From: Gonatopus flavifemur
Taxonomy: Eukaryota > Arthropoda > Insecta > Hymenoptera > Dryinidae
Length of the DNA stretch: 64,000 bases
Assembly (NCBI GenBank): GCA_018340375.1
Contig: JAFFJZ010000073.1
Span: forward strand, 552,761-616,760
Direction of reading: 5' to 3'
Position numbers and translations under genes: made by a program. The notes beneath the pieces were generated by a model. The model saw only the letters and a program-made list of their open reading frames with translations. It had not been told where the DNA came from and ran no database searches. Position 1 is the first letter of the stretch, and every line of letters begins with the position of its first letter. This document shows, piece by piece, positions 33,106 to 45,551 of this stretch.

Positions 33106-33994
33106 TTTGTTTGGTTTTTTGTTTTTCTTGTTTGATTTAAGCTGATTGTTTTGTTTGAAATGCTTTGGAGTTAGTTGTTCGTATTGTATAAAGTTATATA
33201 TAAAGTGTGGATCAGTGCTGCCAGAAATGAAGGAGCTCCAGCGTTTTACCCTCTCCATCGACTCTTTCGCATACTCCCTCTATGCCTACCTCAAGCACAC
33301 ACACAAGCGAGTTGACTCGGATTCATCCGTTCGTCGTCGGGTCAAGTCGGAAAAGCGAGAGAGAATAACTATCAGTCGTTCTCTGTCTCTACGAATTTTG
33401 TCGACTTCGTCTAAAATCTGAAATCGGACGAAATTTAAAGTCCACGCGGTCGACAAAATAAAGTCCCGCACATTTTTTTTTCCTCCCTAGATGATCAAAT
33501 AGAGGAATGGAAATGAATAAACATTCAATGTTGGTTCTTATTAACCAAATAATAATGAATAAATTATAAATTTGAAAAATTAAATTTTAAATAAAAGTTA
33601 TAAATCTTTATGAAACCGTATTCTATGAGAATTGATAACATTTTTATTTCATGACCTATCATGGATCGGTATGAAATTTTTATGGAATAAGAATTTATAA
33701 TTGAGTGTCCAAGGATTTCTATGAAATATCAGTAATTAATTATGAATATCATGCTGGGAATCTCATATTTTGTTATGTATCCATATGATTTTTGAAGCAG
33801 GTTGATCAAAATGATATTCATCATGAAAATGGAAACTGCATTACTAAGGATGCATACCCAATAACTGCGATGCTCATTGTTTTGAATGAATCGAATATAT
33901 AAAATCCATGGTTTGAATTGATATTTCATTGTGATAGATTTTTTTCTAATGTACCTATGACAATCATTCATATGGGCTATGATTTGGTCCGTCA

Positions 33995-34066
33995 TTCATC
34001 TCGCTTCGTTGCTTCGAGGCAACGCGCTTGATTCGTGCCGCGGAGTTTCATAGTTCGAGACCATGA
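33995..34066 (+). other. degenerate tRNA-like stretch, left inner arm
   Basis: AGTTCGAGACC fits a B box, and GAGGCAACGCGCTTGATTCGTG upstream resembles an A-box and anticodon region, though the A box is poor. The mirrored copy is at 44275-44345. It occupies a position similar to the clearer module in the outer arms. Confidence 0.35.
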
Positions 34067-34381
34067 TACCGCATAAATTTTTTTTATCGATTCAGATAAA
34101 TAATTTGCGAAAAAAAAGATATATTGCATCTGAATTACGTATATTGGAGAAATTTATTTTATTTTCTTCAAATGTTTGAAAATAGTTTCGATTTTCAAGT
34201 CTCCTCCCAATGCTCATATGCGTTTGAAGTTTGAATAGTTTTTTCAAACGTAACGTACATTCCACCTATAACATTTGATGAATAACTACCATCCCAGTAA
34301 ACATTTTCCCCTCAACATTTCAAACATTCATTATGTTCTCTGAATTCCATGTGATAGGAGAGAGGGATGTAAAATATCACG

Positions 34382-34735
34382 TCAACTACGATAGACTGTC
34401 TATCGTTCATTCCACATGCATCACGATTGCTTAAGTTTGTGATCGACAACGATTGAATGTCTATCGTAAGTTTCACATGACATGCCATAGAAAACAGCTT
34501 TGTAAATGTCACATAGATTACTATGAATTTCGTGTCGTTAATTTCATATAAGTAAAGGGGATGATCATAAAATACGATATGAAACGAAAAACTTCCTATC
34601 GTTTTCTAACGATTAAACCCAAGTATGATAGATTCGCATTAAAAACGATAGCATTCCTATCGGTCCCGAAATCAACTACGATAGATATGATAAAGAACGA
34701 TACAATATTTTGCAGAATCAATCGTTTTCTATCGC
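34382..34735. promoter_or_regulatory. cluster of CTATCGT/ACGATAG words in the inner hAT arm
   Basis: About a dozen copies of TATCG(T/C) or its complement, some as inverted pairs such as ACGATAGACTGTCTATCGT. The mirrored cluster is at about 40075-40355 and 43886-43960. Subterminal short-motif clusters bind transposase in known hAT elements such as Ac; that role here is inference. Confidence 0.5.
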
Positions 34736-35227
34736 TTCTCTCTCTCTGTTTGTTGGGAAAAGAAGCGAGAAACATGACCGCTGAACATTATTTATTCATA
34801 TATAATTTTAGGTTCAATCAATTGGTATTCCATCTACAATATTAGACGTCTGATCTGATTGAAACACCTGCTCAACATGAATGATCTTATGCTTAGATTG
34901 CAGGAAACTTATAAATAATTAATGATTCATGTAAACGTACTTCTTCCCACATCACCACGGAGGTAAAGTACGAGCGGATGCGTTTTTTTTCGTGGTTTCC
35001 CCAAGAGGCCTATTCCACGGTTCAAAAAAACATTTCCCCAATATTTTCCTCGAAGAGTAAAAGTATTTTCAAATATCTGGTCAAATTTCCTCATTCCCCC
35101 TTTTTTTGGGGGTCAGAAACTTGGGAACAATTCCGGTAAACATTTTTTGGCCGGGTATACGGATATTTGTCCAATATTCAGATATGTACAAATACTTCAC
35201 GAATTTTCATTGGAAATATCGATCGTA

Positions 35228-35469
35228 CACTGAGAGAAAAAATCCATTGTGCCAAAAAAATATTTCATCCAATGGTATTTATGAAATATTTCCCTGAACC
35301 GATGAAATTTCATTCCGATGCATGAAATAGTTTTGGACCGCATAGGGTATTTCATTCAATCAAAAACCATTTTATCCACTGAAATCAAATTTCATTGATT
35401 CGAAAAAATATTTCATGAATACCATTGAATGAAATATTTTTTTGTCACAATGACTTTTTTCCCTCAGTG
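35228..35469. repeat. 242-bp hairpin MITE, CACTGAGA ends
   Basis: CACTGAGAGAAAAAATCCATTG is mirrored by the right end ...CAATGACTTTTTTCCCTCAGTG, with ATATTTCAT blocks paired inside. It lies between the left arm and the transposase of the inner hAT. Confidence 0.8.
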
Positions 35470-35994
35470 ATATATCAATACATATTATGCATGTTCATGT
35501 AACTTTCCAAACATAGTTGTGTCACATGGATGGATTGTTCGAATCATATATTGTATTATTGAGACTCATACAAATGATTTACTATAATATCTGTCTCAAT
35601 TATTGTTCGACTCATTCAAATCATCAATTGCGTCATTTTTTAAGTTTTTGTTGATTTCGTTGACTTATTCCATTATAATGATAACGTAATTGTCTCAAAA
35701 TTGTGTATATTATGTTCTACTGAAAGATGGATTCTGAATCGCCAAGGTTTTATCAAAACGAAACACTGCCCGGTATCAGATGTTCATGTTTCATCTCTTT
35801 CTCGTTTCTTTCCTTATTGCGCTGAACTGGGATGGTTTGTTTTTGATTGCGTGGTTATCAAATCATCGAAAATTAATGAAACTGAGCGTCAAATCATCGT
35901 GAGTATTATTTGTATCGGTAAATTTATTCGTACTTGGAATATTTGACTTTTTATGTTAATTTTTTAATTGTTTGATCACAAATATTCATTCGGA
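35470..35994. other. no feature recognised upstream of the decayed hAT gene
   Basis: AT-rich sequence; probable 5' flank or leader of the hAT transposase gene. No intron or promoter could be assigned. Confidence 0.4.
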
Positions 35995-38543
35995 ATGGAG
36001 GTTACTGAGTGTTCAGAACCTAAAAAAAAACAGGGAATCCCGACGTTTCCAGGAAGAATGGTTTGTTAGAAACCCTGAATGGAAAACGTGGGTTCGTAAA
36101 GTTCCATCTGATGATTCTGTATATTATTGTGTTATATGTTCAAAGAATTTTCAGTGTACTCCTGCGGTTATTCGGAACCATTCCAAAACTAAATCTCATT
36201 TGCAAAAAAGTGAACTCTTCTTTTACGAACTCGATGATACATGTTTTTCTAAAGATGATAGCGGTGTTAATAATGCAAATTCTACAGTAGATATTCCTTT
36301 TTCCAAAGACACCACGTCAGTTTCGAATTCATCTAAAATTTCAAATCAAAACAATATAATATTATTAGATGGACCTAGTATTGATTCTGTTCCTTCATGT
36401 TCCAATAATAATAATATGATAGTAGACTCACTAAACCAAGATTGCATTGCTCAATCCAGCACTCCTCACACAGATGATCATTCATATGCTTTGAAATTAT
36501 CAAATCCCATCCCTTCTATTGATGATTCATCAACCTCGAATCCTAATATTAGTATCGCATCAGATGTTTATTCTTTCATTGATGAAATTTCAACTCAAAA
36601 TTCTACCAATCTTTCGCAATCGAATAATGAGTTACCGATGCCTAGATATAGTTTGAATCCGTCTCCATGTTTGGATATTCCTCCTTCTTCGAAACCCACG
36701 CGATCAGTAAATTTACCAACTCAAAATACAGTAGCAGCAGTAAATCGAAATTCCAATAATGATTCTTCTTCAAATTTGAAGAAAAATGTTCAAATTGCGG
36801 GAATTCGTGTGGCCGGATTTTTTGCAGAAAAAAATATTCCTTTTAGCATTGTTCAGGATTTATTGCTTCTAATGCAAGATATCGGAAAAGATCCTCAGGT
36901 TCTCCAAAAAATGAAAATGAGTCGCACAAAGTGAACCAATATTGTGATTAAAGTATTATGTGATCGAGAAACTAAAAGATTAACAGAGGTTTTGAGGCAT
37001 ACTAAATTTGCTGTCCACGAAGACGAAACGTCAGATATAACTAACGATAAATGGATGACATTAATCGCTCGTTATATCGAACCGAATACGTTGGAAGTCA
37101 GAATTGGTCTACTGCAATGATCCACCTAGATGCTGCCGATTGTTCGGCCCCAAAATTGTTCGATAGTTTCAGAAAAGTTTTTTGGAAGAACCAAATTCGG
37201 ATGAATAACATTCTTGCATTGGGTTCTGACAATGCATCTGTCATGATAGGCAATAGGGCTTCTTTCAAAACTAAATTGATGGAAGTAAATCCGAATCTTT
37301 TAACATTTCCGTGCGTGTGCCATTCTTCAGCTTTAGCAGCAAGCGCTGCTTGTGCTACAATCCCTGAAGAATGGGAACGATTAATTTCAAGTTCACCCAC
37401 TTTCATCAACGGTAGTCCTAAAAGGTCCGCGATATCTAAAGAATTTTGAAATAGCTTTCAGAAATGTGATTTGAAAATTTTAAAATTTGGTGAAATTCGT
37501 TGGTTGACCCACCATGCGTGTATCGTAAGAATTTTGAACAATTGGGACACTTTGAAGGACTTTTTACATGAACAAGTCGTATCAGATCGTTGTAAATCTG
37601 CAGAAAAATTATTGAATTCATTGACTGAGCCTTGCATGAAGGCATATTTTCTGTTCCTATCGTATACTTTGGATCAATTCAATGAATTCAATGCGTGTTT
37701 TCAAGCAGGAAAAACCATGGTTCATTTGTTACAACCACGTTCTTCTGACTTATTATTGTTTTTCTTACAAAAGTTTCTAAAACCAGGTTTATTGCAGCAT
37801 TTAGATCTGATCAGACAAGTGAATCTGTCTTCATCCAATAATCAATTATCTTTGAAAGATATTGATGTGGGCACTGAATGTCAAGAATATCTGGATGAAC
37901 TAACTGACAGTTCAGTAGATGAAGTGCACCAAAATTGTTTGAAATTTTATGTTACCGCGGCTTCAGAAATCTTGAAACGTCTCCCCGTGGACGATCCCTT
38001 TTTGCATTCTCTTTCTATTTTCAAAGCAGACACTGCTTTATTTGATCCGAAGAAACATTCGAACATGTGGTGAATGTGTGTCGAAAAATAGGAGGTTTTG
38101 ATGAAAATTCAATAGAAAAGAAATGGGATTCCTTGTATTTTTCAGATCAGGTGCAGAGGCATCATTTAGCAGGACTTGGTTTTGATGAAATGTGGATTGA
38201 AATTAGTTCCCTCCTTACATCTGGAGGTGATATCAAATTTCCAAATTTGAGATCCTTTTTGTGTGCTGTTAGAATTCTTCCTCATTCCATGGCCACAGCG
38301 GAGAGGGCTTTTCCTGTCATTCCAGACACCCAAACCAAGAAGAGGAATTCGAGGGGTGTCGACACATTGAATTCAATATGTGTTGTTAGAGCTCAATTGA
38401 AAAATGCAAACTTGAATGCTCGTACTATAATTGTCGATGAAGAACACTTGGCTCTAATGGTTTCTAAGATTTTGTACGCAGATTCGAATTCTTCAAATAA
38501 ACCAAGTGGATTTCATTTGTATGCAGGTGAGAGCCGTATTTGA
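35995..38543 (+). pseudogene. hAT transposase, multiply broken (inner element)
   Basis: Collinear with the intact hAT gene at 48826-51378. The likely start is ATG 35995 (beginning MEVTECSEPKKK). The frame shifts in the run of A at about 36020, then reads a BED-like zinc finger (YYCVICSKNF, then HSKTKSHL) and a Ser/Asn-rich linker. Damage follows: a TGA at 36932-36934 where the intact copy has Leu; a lost base near 37117 (before MIHLDAADCS); a TGA at 37447-37449; and a frameshift near 38065. Recognisable hAT blocks include GSDNASVMIGN, FPCVCHSSALAASAAC, EIRWLTHH, SYTLDQFNEFNA and the dimerisation motif HSMATAERAFPVIPDTQTKKRN. Two stops and three shifts make function impossible. It is clearly older or less constrained than its relative. 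Confidence 0.9.
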
Positions 38544-38994
38544 TTCATTTTCAGTTTGAAGAAATTCATCTAAGGAACAGAATTACTAGCTTCCATACGA
38601 TCGATTCAAATCTTTTTCGGCTAGATTAGTGCGATAATTGTTTTCTGTGGGTTGTATTTTTTATTTCTTAAATATTTTATGCCTCACGTTTTTATATTCG
38701 ATATATATTTTATTCTAATGTTTTCAATCATATCAGATGAAATTTCGAATTGCTTTTCTTTAGGTTGTATGTGTTATCACGAATTCACCTTCAATTCGAA
38801 TGGGAAAATCAGGGTGGAAATTAGCTACGTTGCTAATTCATTATCATTTCTCCTCCCCCCATCACTCCCATTTTTTTTCCATCTTACAGCCGGGACTGTA
38901 TGAATGATTTTAAATGCCATGTGTTCAGTTTCTTGATCACCTCCCTCGCACCCTTAATTTTCCTTGCACTCATCCCGTGAGTCGGTGCCATCAG
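38544..38994. other. no gene seen between hAT pseudogene and right arm
   Basis: AT-rich with a C/T-rich stretch near 38850-38880. Presumably the 3' flank of the inner transposase gene. Confidence 0.4.
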
Positions 38995-41135
38995 GAACCG
39001 TGGAATAGGCCTCTTGGGGAAACCACGAAAAAGAAACGCATCCGCTCGTACTTTACCTCCGTGGTGATGTGGAAAGAAGTACGTTTACATGAATTATTAA
39101 TTATTCATAAGTTTTCTGCAATCTGAGCATAAGATCATTCATGTTGAGCAGGTGTTTCAATAAGATCAGACGTCGAATATTGTAGATGGAATACCAATTG
39201 ATTGAACCTAAAATTATATATGGATAAATAATGTTCAGCGGTCATGTTTCTCGCTTCCTTTCCCAACAAACAGAGAGAGAGTAGCCGAGTGCCAATGTAT
39301 TGTTTTTTTATTCTTCGGAAAGAAAAATAGTGAACGGGTTTTCCCTCAAACTGATTCAAATTTCGTTCTTATTTCTTAGTGAAGGTTGTACGTGGGGGGG
39401 AGGGGAGTGAATTGGAGACGAAACTGGCAAACAATCTGTGCTCGCGATTTATAATTATGCGAAATATTAGGAAGAATTAGAGAAAATTATAGGGGAAAAA
39501 TCATTTTCATTTTTATATCCAACAAATACGGGAAAAATAAAAAAATGACGTTAAAATTTCTTCAATTTGATTGAAAAATGATGATAAAATCGAAACACTT
39601 CCGAAATGGAATTTCATCTTTCACCAGAAGTCCAGCAATACCTTCATGAATGTATAATTGAATCCGGCAATGTAAGTATTAATTTTTTTATGTAATGAGA
39701 ATTGATCTTATGTAATGAATTCATATTGAATTCATCGTCAGTCGCATAACGGGACGTCTTTGCGGTGACTCTTGTAGTATATGGGTCGAAACGAATTGAT
39801 AATTGGATAATGAATACTCGACCGCTGCACGCCTAAAATTTTCCAAGAAATTTCTAAAACAGTTTCTTCCACTGAAAGCGATTGATTCGGAAAGATGAAT
39901 CCCAGTGAGCATTCTCCCCTCAACATTTCCAACATTCATTATGTTCTCTAAATTTCATCAGAAAGTTCTCTAATGCGTCGATTTCGGAAATCTATTGGAT
40001 GCCTTTCTTATGAGGTCTTGAAGTTGGCAGAAAGTGATCTAAGTTAACTCCCTGATAACAAAATCCGGAAGGAAACGATAGAAAACGATTGATTTTGCAA
40101 AATATTGTATCGTTCTTTATCATGTCTATCGTAGTTGATTTCGGGACCGATAGGAATGCTATCGTTTTTAATGCGAATCTATCATACTTGGGTTTAATCG
40201 TTAGAAAACGATAGGAAGTTTTTCGTTTCATATCGTATTTTATGATCATCCCTTTTACTTATATGAAATTAACGACACGAAATTTATAGTAATCTATGTG
40301 ACATTCACAAAGCTGTTTTCTATGGCATGTAATGTAAAACTTACGATAGACATTCTGTTACGTCAAAAGTATTGAAACATTCTTTCTCTGTAACATTCGG
40401 TAAGTATTTTAGGAAAGATATCAGATCATCGAGTCTGATACTCCCTAGTATAACCCCACTTTAGCTAGAAACATTAATCTAGACAAGGACTGGGGAAAGG
40501 ATATCGTCAAATGAAAATTACTTCGTTTTTGTGCTGAAATGTACGAAACATATATTCAAAAACTTTATGGGTTACATTCAGAATGGGGACCTTCGGACTT
40601 AATTTTCTTTTAACTTTATTCAAGTATAATGTCTAATAGTTATTAAGGTTATTTTACCTTCTTAAATGAATTTATTCTTCACATATTGGGTTATTGAGAA
40701 GTAAAAACTGTGAATTACAATTAATTTGTGAAGAGAAAGAGAAGTTGGGTGGCAATTTAGTTGTGAATTTTATTTCTAAAACAAAGAGTTAGTTTGACGT
40801 GAAAAGGAATAAAACTTCACAGGCATATCCTCTGGGGTTTCTCAGTAGGAATTTGGTGTGAAAATTGTCATTGATTCAATAAGGTAGAAGAAGAGAAGAA
40901 AAGAAAGCTTAAGAAATGTGCTGCGATATTGATAAAAATAAAATGACAGTTCAATGCTTTTAATCACTATCGATTAATTTCTGTCATCGAATAGGGGATT
41001 TTGGAAAGGAAAATGAACATTCAGTTCCACGATGAATTCTTTCAACACGAATAGAAATTCATTAATCATCGCTCATCATCATCATATTCAGATAGGAAAA
41101 GGAAATCAGGATAGGGAGGATGAATCTATTTGAAT

Positions 41136-41477
41136 TTAATAGGGTTTGGATCTACTTTTACAATTTGAACATTTGGCATCCTTATACAAAGTGACGCAAG
41201 GGATTTCTTCCTTTGTAGGGGATCGATGATTGTCAATTAGGTTATTTCTGATTTTTAAGGATTCGGAAAACAACTTGAAATGTCTTAATTTTTCAGAGGA
41301 TTCTTGAAGGGTATTTTGGTCCTGTTTTGAGTTTTTAAAAAAAGGTATTTCTCTTTTTTCCTGGAGGAGGAAGAGTATCCGCATTTATATGCTGAGCCTT
41401 CAATTTCAACCTTTCCTTGGCGGCTTGGACAATGTTCTCTGAATGTAAAATTTGTCTAGCGATCTCAAAATCCACTG
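41136..41477 (-). other. exon-like segment with a probable frameshift
   Basis: On the minus strand a strong acceptor (TTCCTTTCTTTCAG) at 41478 precedes about 45 open codons (DFEIARQILHSENIVQAAKE and on to LPPPGKK). The frame then stops in a T-run, and a second frame continues through KLRHFKLFSESLKIRNNL to SRSKPY. One base lost in the A-run near 41357 would join them. The amino-acid character is protein-like and the family is not recognised. It may be a captured or decayed host exon. Confidence 0.3.
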
Positions 41478-41687
41478 AAAGAAAGGAAAGAAGAGGATAT
41501 ATTGAAACTCTGGTTAGTCACTTCAAGTAAAAGAACTATACGAGTTGAATTTTTGCACTACACAAAAGAATTCTATAATTTGTACTAAAGTTTGAAAACT
41601 GTCAATTTAAAAACTCACTGAAATGTCAAAAAAAGTAATCCAAGAGACGGAGAGAAAAAAAAAACACTATAACTCACTTTTAAATTT

Positions 41688-41903
41688 TTGAATATGTTCA
41701 AATTTCAGGTGTCGCAAGGCTACGCAACCAAATTTCTTTATAGATTTTTCCTAAAAAGGGGTGGCTGTTTGTTTCAGAATTGTTTTCTACGGTTGTTGCT
41801 TTGCAAGGGTCCACTGACAGATATAGTACCTGTCAGTTTAGAGTATCTTGCAAAGATATTGAAGTGTTTAATCTGTTCTCAAGGAACGTCGAAGAAGAAG
41901 TAA
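41688..41903 (+). other. open frame of unknown meaning
   Basis: A 71-codon frame with three Cys-containing hydrophobic stretches (GGCLFQNCFLRLLLC). It could equally start after the acceptor-like CAAATTTCAG. No homologue is recognised. Confidence 0.15.
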
Positions 41904-42080
41904 TTTTGGAAATGAATCTCTTCCAGAGCTAAACTCGGTTTTTAGTTTGGAAGGAGAAAAATTAGAAGGTGGTGGGAGGGTGGGTGCATGCAGAAAAATC
42001 TATGGGTGTGTAAAAATTATAGATTGGTTGAAGATTTTATTTGAGGGTGGTCTAAACATGGATTCGTGCATTACCTGAAG

Positions 42081-42449
42081 CACGATGTAAGAAGAATAGG
42101 TGTGTTATCTTCCCTGTCGGTGTGAACATTCTTTGATGCAGGCTTTGTCCTAGTTCCAATTTCGCCACCAGTTGGCGAAAGTGTCGTAAAGGCCAGATAA
42201 ATTTCGATTTTTTGAAATAAAATCAAGTTCAAATGAAAAATAACTTCCCTCTGTAAAAGTTATGTATTTTAATACGATTTTAATTTTTTTCTTTATCAAT
42301 TTGGATTATTATTTCCAACATCTAATTTGAATTCACCGCTTTTTTTTGGCCTTAGCTACTCGAATTTCGTAGTGGCAAAATCAAGAACTAGGACAGAAAA
42401 ATCTCACAACACATGCAAAAGATAACACACCTATTCTTCTTACATCGTG
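42081..42449. mobile_element. hAT-type MITE (CACGATGTAAGAAG family), copy 2
   Basis: The ends CACGATGTAAGAAGAATAGG and CCTATTCTTCTTACATCGTG are flanked by exact ACCTGAAG duplications (42073-42080; 42450-42457). The first ~19 bp of the ends match the element at 6101-6349. The interior differs (for example TTGGCGAAA-type palindrome and TTTTTTTTGGCC). Confidence 0.9.
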
Positions 42450-45128
42450 ACCTGAAGGTAGGCATGTTCTTGAGAAGGAAATTCTCCATTTTCTTTAATT
42501 AGGACAACCCACTTACCCTTTCTCTTGAGCATAATGCCTAACTTATGTCTTCTTTCTAATTTGTATATATATCTCTTTCTATATGTACAATTTGGAGAAT
42601 TCTCATTTATAATTTAAAATCAAATATTAATTGAAAAATTTGATATTTATTGATTATTGCTTATATTATTCACTGAAAAAAACATCAACAATTGTTTCAA
42701 ACACTTCAAATCATTTATTTGAGTATGAATTGAATTGTTTTTGGAAGAATTTCAATGGAATTTATATGAAAATTCTATAATTTATGGAAGGTTTGTTTCA
42801 TGAATTTTACATAAAAATTTTCATATATAGAATTTGATATTCTTGATGAATTTTAATTATTCTGGTTTATTATCCACTACGTTAATTTCTTTCGTTTAAA
42901 TCCATATTTCTAACATTATAAAGCTTAACCTATTGATTTTACAATTTAATGATATGTTAGGTATTATTGAGAATTATTGAAAAAGTATCTATTCGTGGCA
43001 AATCTAGGATGAACAGTGAAATTTCATCAAAGATTATGATTTTCTATTTTAATTATCATAGAAAGTATTTTAACATTTGTATTCTATATACTTACCTTCA
43101 ACTTACCAAAACTTACCATTTCAGATATGTAAAAATTTTCATTATTTCAAATAATGCTTCATTCTGGTTTAAACTCAGAATTCTGCATTATAGGAATGCT
43201 AGATTGGGCCAGCATTGGCAACCAATCTTCAATTTCAAAACCAATGGTTAGATTGGTGTTGAAATTTGAATTTTCATGTGTATTAACACAGTCAAGGCTG
43301 AATTTAACCCGGATCGACGAAGATCGGCAACCTATACTTCGCCAACCCTGGATCAGCCTTGGCCCAATGAGGAATGTTGGGGCTTCTTAATTGTGGAAAA
43401 GAAACAAATTGCATGTTTTTCATATTCTCAACAGTGAATATATCGAGAATTTTAAAACAGAATTGGCGACACGATTCTTCGCTCTAATCCTGTACTGTCT
43501 GTGTTTTTAATGAGTTTTTTATTGCAGGGTAGTTTGGAACGTGCTTCTATTTGGAAAAGGAAGCAATAAAGGATAAGGGAAGGGGTCCCTGGTTTTCCAG
43601 ATTTACTTGTCCCTTTTAGATATGATGGAAACATAACGGGAACACAAGTTGTTCTCAACTTGTGTTTTAAAGGGAGATTCATTTTTCTCTATAATCAGAG
43701 TGTACAGAAATCTTCCTTTACCGTATGCGTATGTTTTCTAGGATGAATCTGTCAACAGGGCAACAGGTTTCTGTTTTACCCTTATAGACAACTCATTCAT
43801 AGAAATTGAATGGAAAGGAAAGATTGAGAGAGCAAAATAGGGAAGAGAAAGAGAAAAGGAATAAAATTTGAGGAAATTTTACAATTCAATCGTTGTCGAT
43901 CACAAACTTGAGCAATCGTGATGCATGTGGAATGAACGATAGACAGTCTATCGTAGTTTACGTGATATTTTACATCCCTATTTCCTATCACATGGAATTT
44001 GGAGAACATGATGAATGTTTGAAATGTTGAGGGGAAAAAGTTTACTGGGATGGTAGTTATTCATCAAATGTTATAGGTGGAATGTACGTTACGTTTGAAA
44101 GAACTATTCAAACTTCAAACGCATATGAGCATTGGGAGAAGACTTGAAAATCGAAACTATTTTCAAACATTTGATAAAAATAAAATAGATTTCTCCAATA
44201 TACGTAATTCAGATGCAATATATCTTTTTTTTCGCAAATTATTCATCTGAATCGATAAAAAAAATTCATGCGGTATCATGGTCTCAAACTATGAAACTCC
44301 GCGGCACGAATCAAGCGCGTTGCCTCGGAGCAACGAAGCGAGATGAATGACGGACCAAATCATAGCCCATATGAATGATTGTCATAGGTACATTGGAAAA
44401 AAATCTATCACAATGAAATATCAATTCAAACCATGGACTTTATATATTCGATTCATTCAAAACAATGAGCATCGCAGTTATTGGGTATGTATCCTTAGTA
44501 ATGCAGTTTTCATTTTCATGATGAATATCATTTTGATCAACCTGCTTCAAAAATTATATGGATACATAACAAAATATGAGATTCCCAGCATGATATTCAT
44601 AATTAATTACTGATATTTCATAGAAATCCTTCGATACTCAATTATAAATTCTTATTCAATGAAATTTCATACCGATCCATGATGGGTCATGAAATAAAAA
44701 TGTTATCAATTCTCATAGAATACGGTTTCATAAAGATTTATAACTTTTATTCAAAATTTAATTTTTTCAAATTTATAATTTATTCATTATTATTTGGTTA
44801 ATAAGAACCAACATTGAATGTTTATTCATTTCCATTCCTCTATTTGATCATCTAGGGAGGAAAAAAAAAATGCGGGACTTTATTTTGTCGACCGCGTGGA
44901 CTTTAAATTTCGTCCGATTTCAGATTTTAGACGAAGTCGACAAAATTCGTAGAGACAGAGAACGACTGATAGTTATTCTCTCTCGCTTTTCCGACTTGAC
45001 CCGACGACGAACGGATGAATCCGAGTCAACTTGCTTGTGTGTGTGCTTGAGGTAGGCATAGAGGGAGTATGCGAAAGAGTCGATGGAGAGGGTAAAACGC
45101 TGGAGCTCCTTCATTTCTGGCAGCACTG

Positions 45129-45551
45129 TGTGGGATCTGAATTAAGGAGTTAGATCACTTCGGAATTTTGAAGAAATTAATTCTTTTTTCATAAGCTCAA
45201 AAAATCCTACGAACTTTCTAGAATAAGAGTCAGAAGGTCTCATACCCGCCCGAAGTCGTATCCACTGGAATTCTGAGCTATAACTCAAGCACCTCAAAGA
45301 GCTGCGAACCACTGACCTGCGATAAATCGTTATTCACTCGGCGGGTTCAGTATAATCACTTATCATCCAATTTCAAAGTTCTTTATTACCTGGACAGTTG
45401 CCATCAAAAGTATTTTATGTTCAGTCGGAAGCATTTTTGATAGAGTATATGCCAGTGTACCGTAATTTTATGCTCAAAATTTAAAACAGTTGTTTCTCGT
45501 GCCATTGAAGGTATCGTTGAAGTTTGAAAATTTTCTAATTTCCTTCTAAAA
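45129..45551. other. no gene seen
   Basis: Between the inner hAT and the Mutator-like gene. No repeat structure was found. Confidence 0.4.

Larger units (their letters stand above)
33213..35025 (+). repeat. left arm of the inner hAT
   Basis: Order inward: terminal block; AT-rich part; a degenerate tRNA-like stretch near 34000-34065; an array of CTATCGT/ACGATAG words (34380-34735); and an inner edge with GGCCTATTCCACGG. All have inverted partners in 38995-45128. Confidence 0.9.
40356..43883. mobile_element. 3,528-bp TG...CA insertion of unknown class
   Basis: Comparison with the opposite arm of the inner hAT fixes the ends. The left arm has ACATTCAATCGTTG uninterrupted (read on the minus strand), while this arm has ACATTC followed by TGTTACG..., and ...TTTTACA followed by ATTCAATCG. 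ATTC is therefore duplicated (40352-40355; 43884-43887). TG/CA termini with a 4-bp duplication fit an LTR-type or Ginger-like insertion, but no long terminal direct repeat, no inverted repeat beyond TGT/ACA, and no reverse transcriptase or integrase is visible. It contains a hAT MITE and exon-like segments. Confidence 0.7.
33213..45128. mobile_element. inner 11.9-kb hAT-type element related to the 32-kb element
   Basis: The left end CAGTGCTGCCAGAAATGAAG and its exact mirror at 45109-45128. The flanks are GTGTGGAT and TGTGGGAT, an 8-bp duplication if one base has been lost or gained. Long inverted arms (33213-35025; 38995-45128, the latter containing insertions) enclose one decayed hAT transposase gene. 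The first ~250 bp of the arms share blocks with the outer element (ACCCTCTCCATC, GAGAGAGAA.AACTATC, TTTAAAGTCCACGCGGTCGAC), so the two elements belong to one family. Confidence 0.85.
38995..45128 (-). repeat. right arm of the inner hAT, with two insertions
   Basis: Mirror of 33213-35025 split by a ~785-bp insertion at about 39290-40075 and a 3,528-bp insertion at 40356-43883. The first insertion contains a second, diverged copy of arm sequence near 39900-39955 (CATTCTCCCCTCAACATTTC). Confidence 0.88.

Noticed and set aside
35972..35994. TTG as the start of the decayed hAT gene, and TTG/GTG starts of other transposases
   Set aside because: Eukaryotic genes normally use ATG. In each case a nearby ATG, an upstream exon or a frameshift explains the open upstream frame.
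40356..43883. Calling the 3.5-kb insertion an LTR retrotransposon
   Set aside because: Only TG...CA and a 4-bp duplication support this; I see no terminal direct repeats and no gag, protease, reverse transcriptase or integrase motifs.
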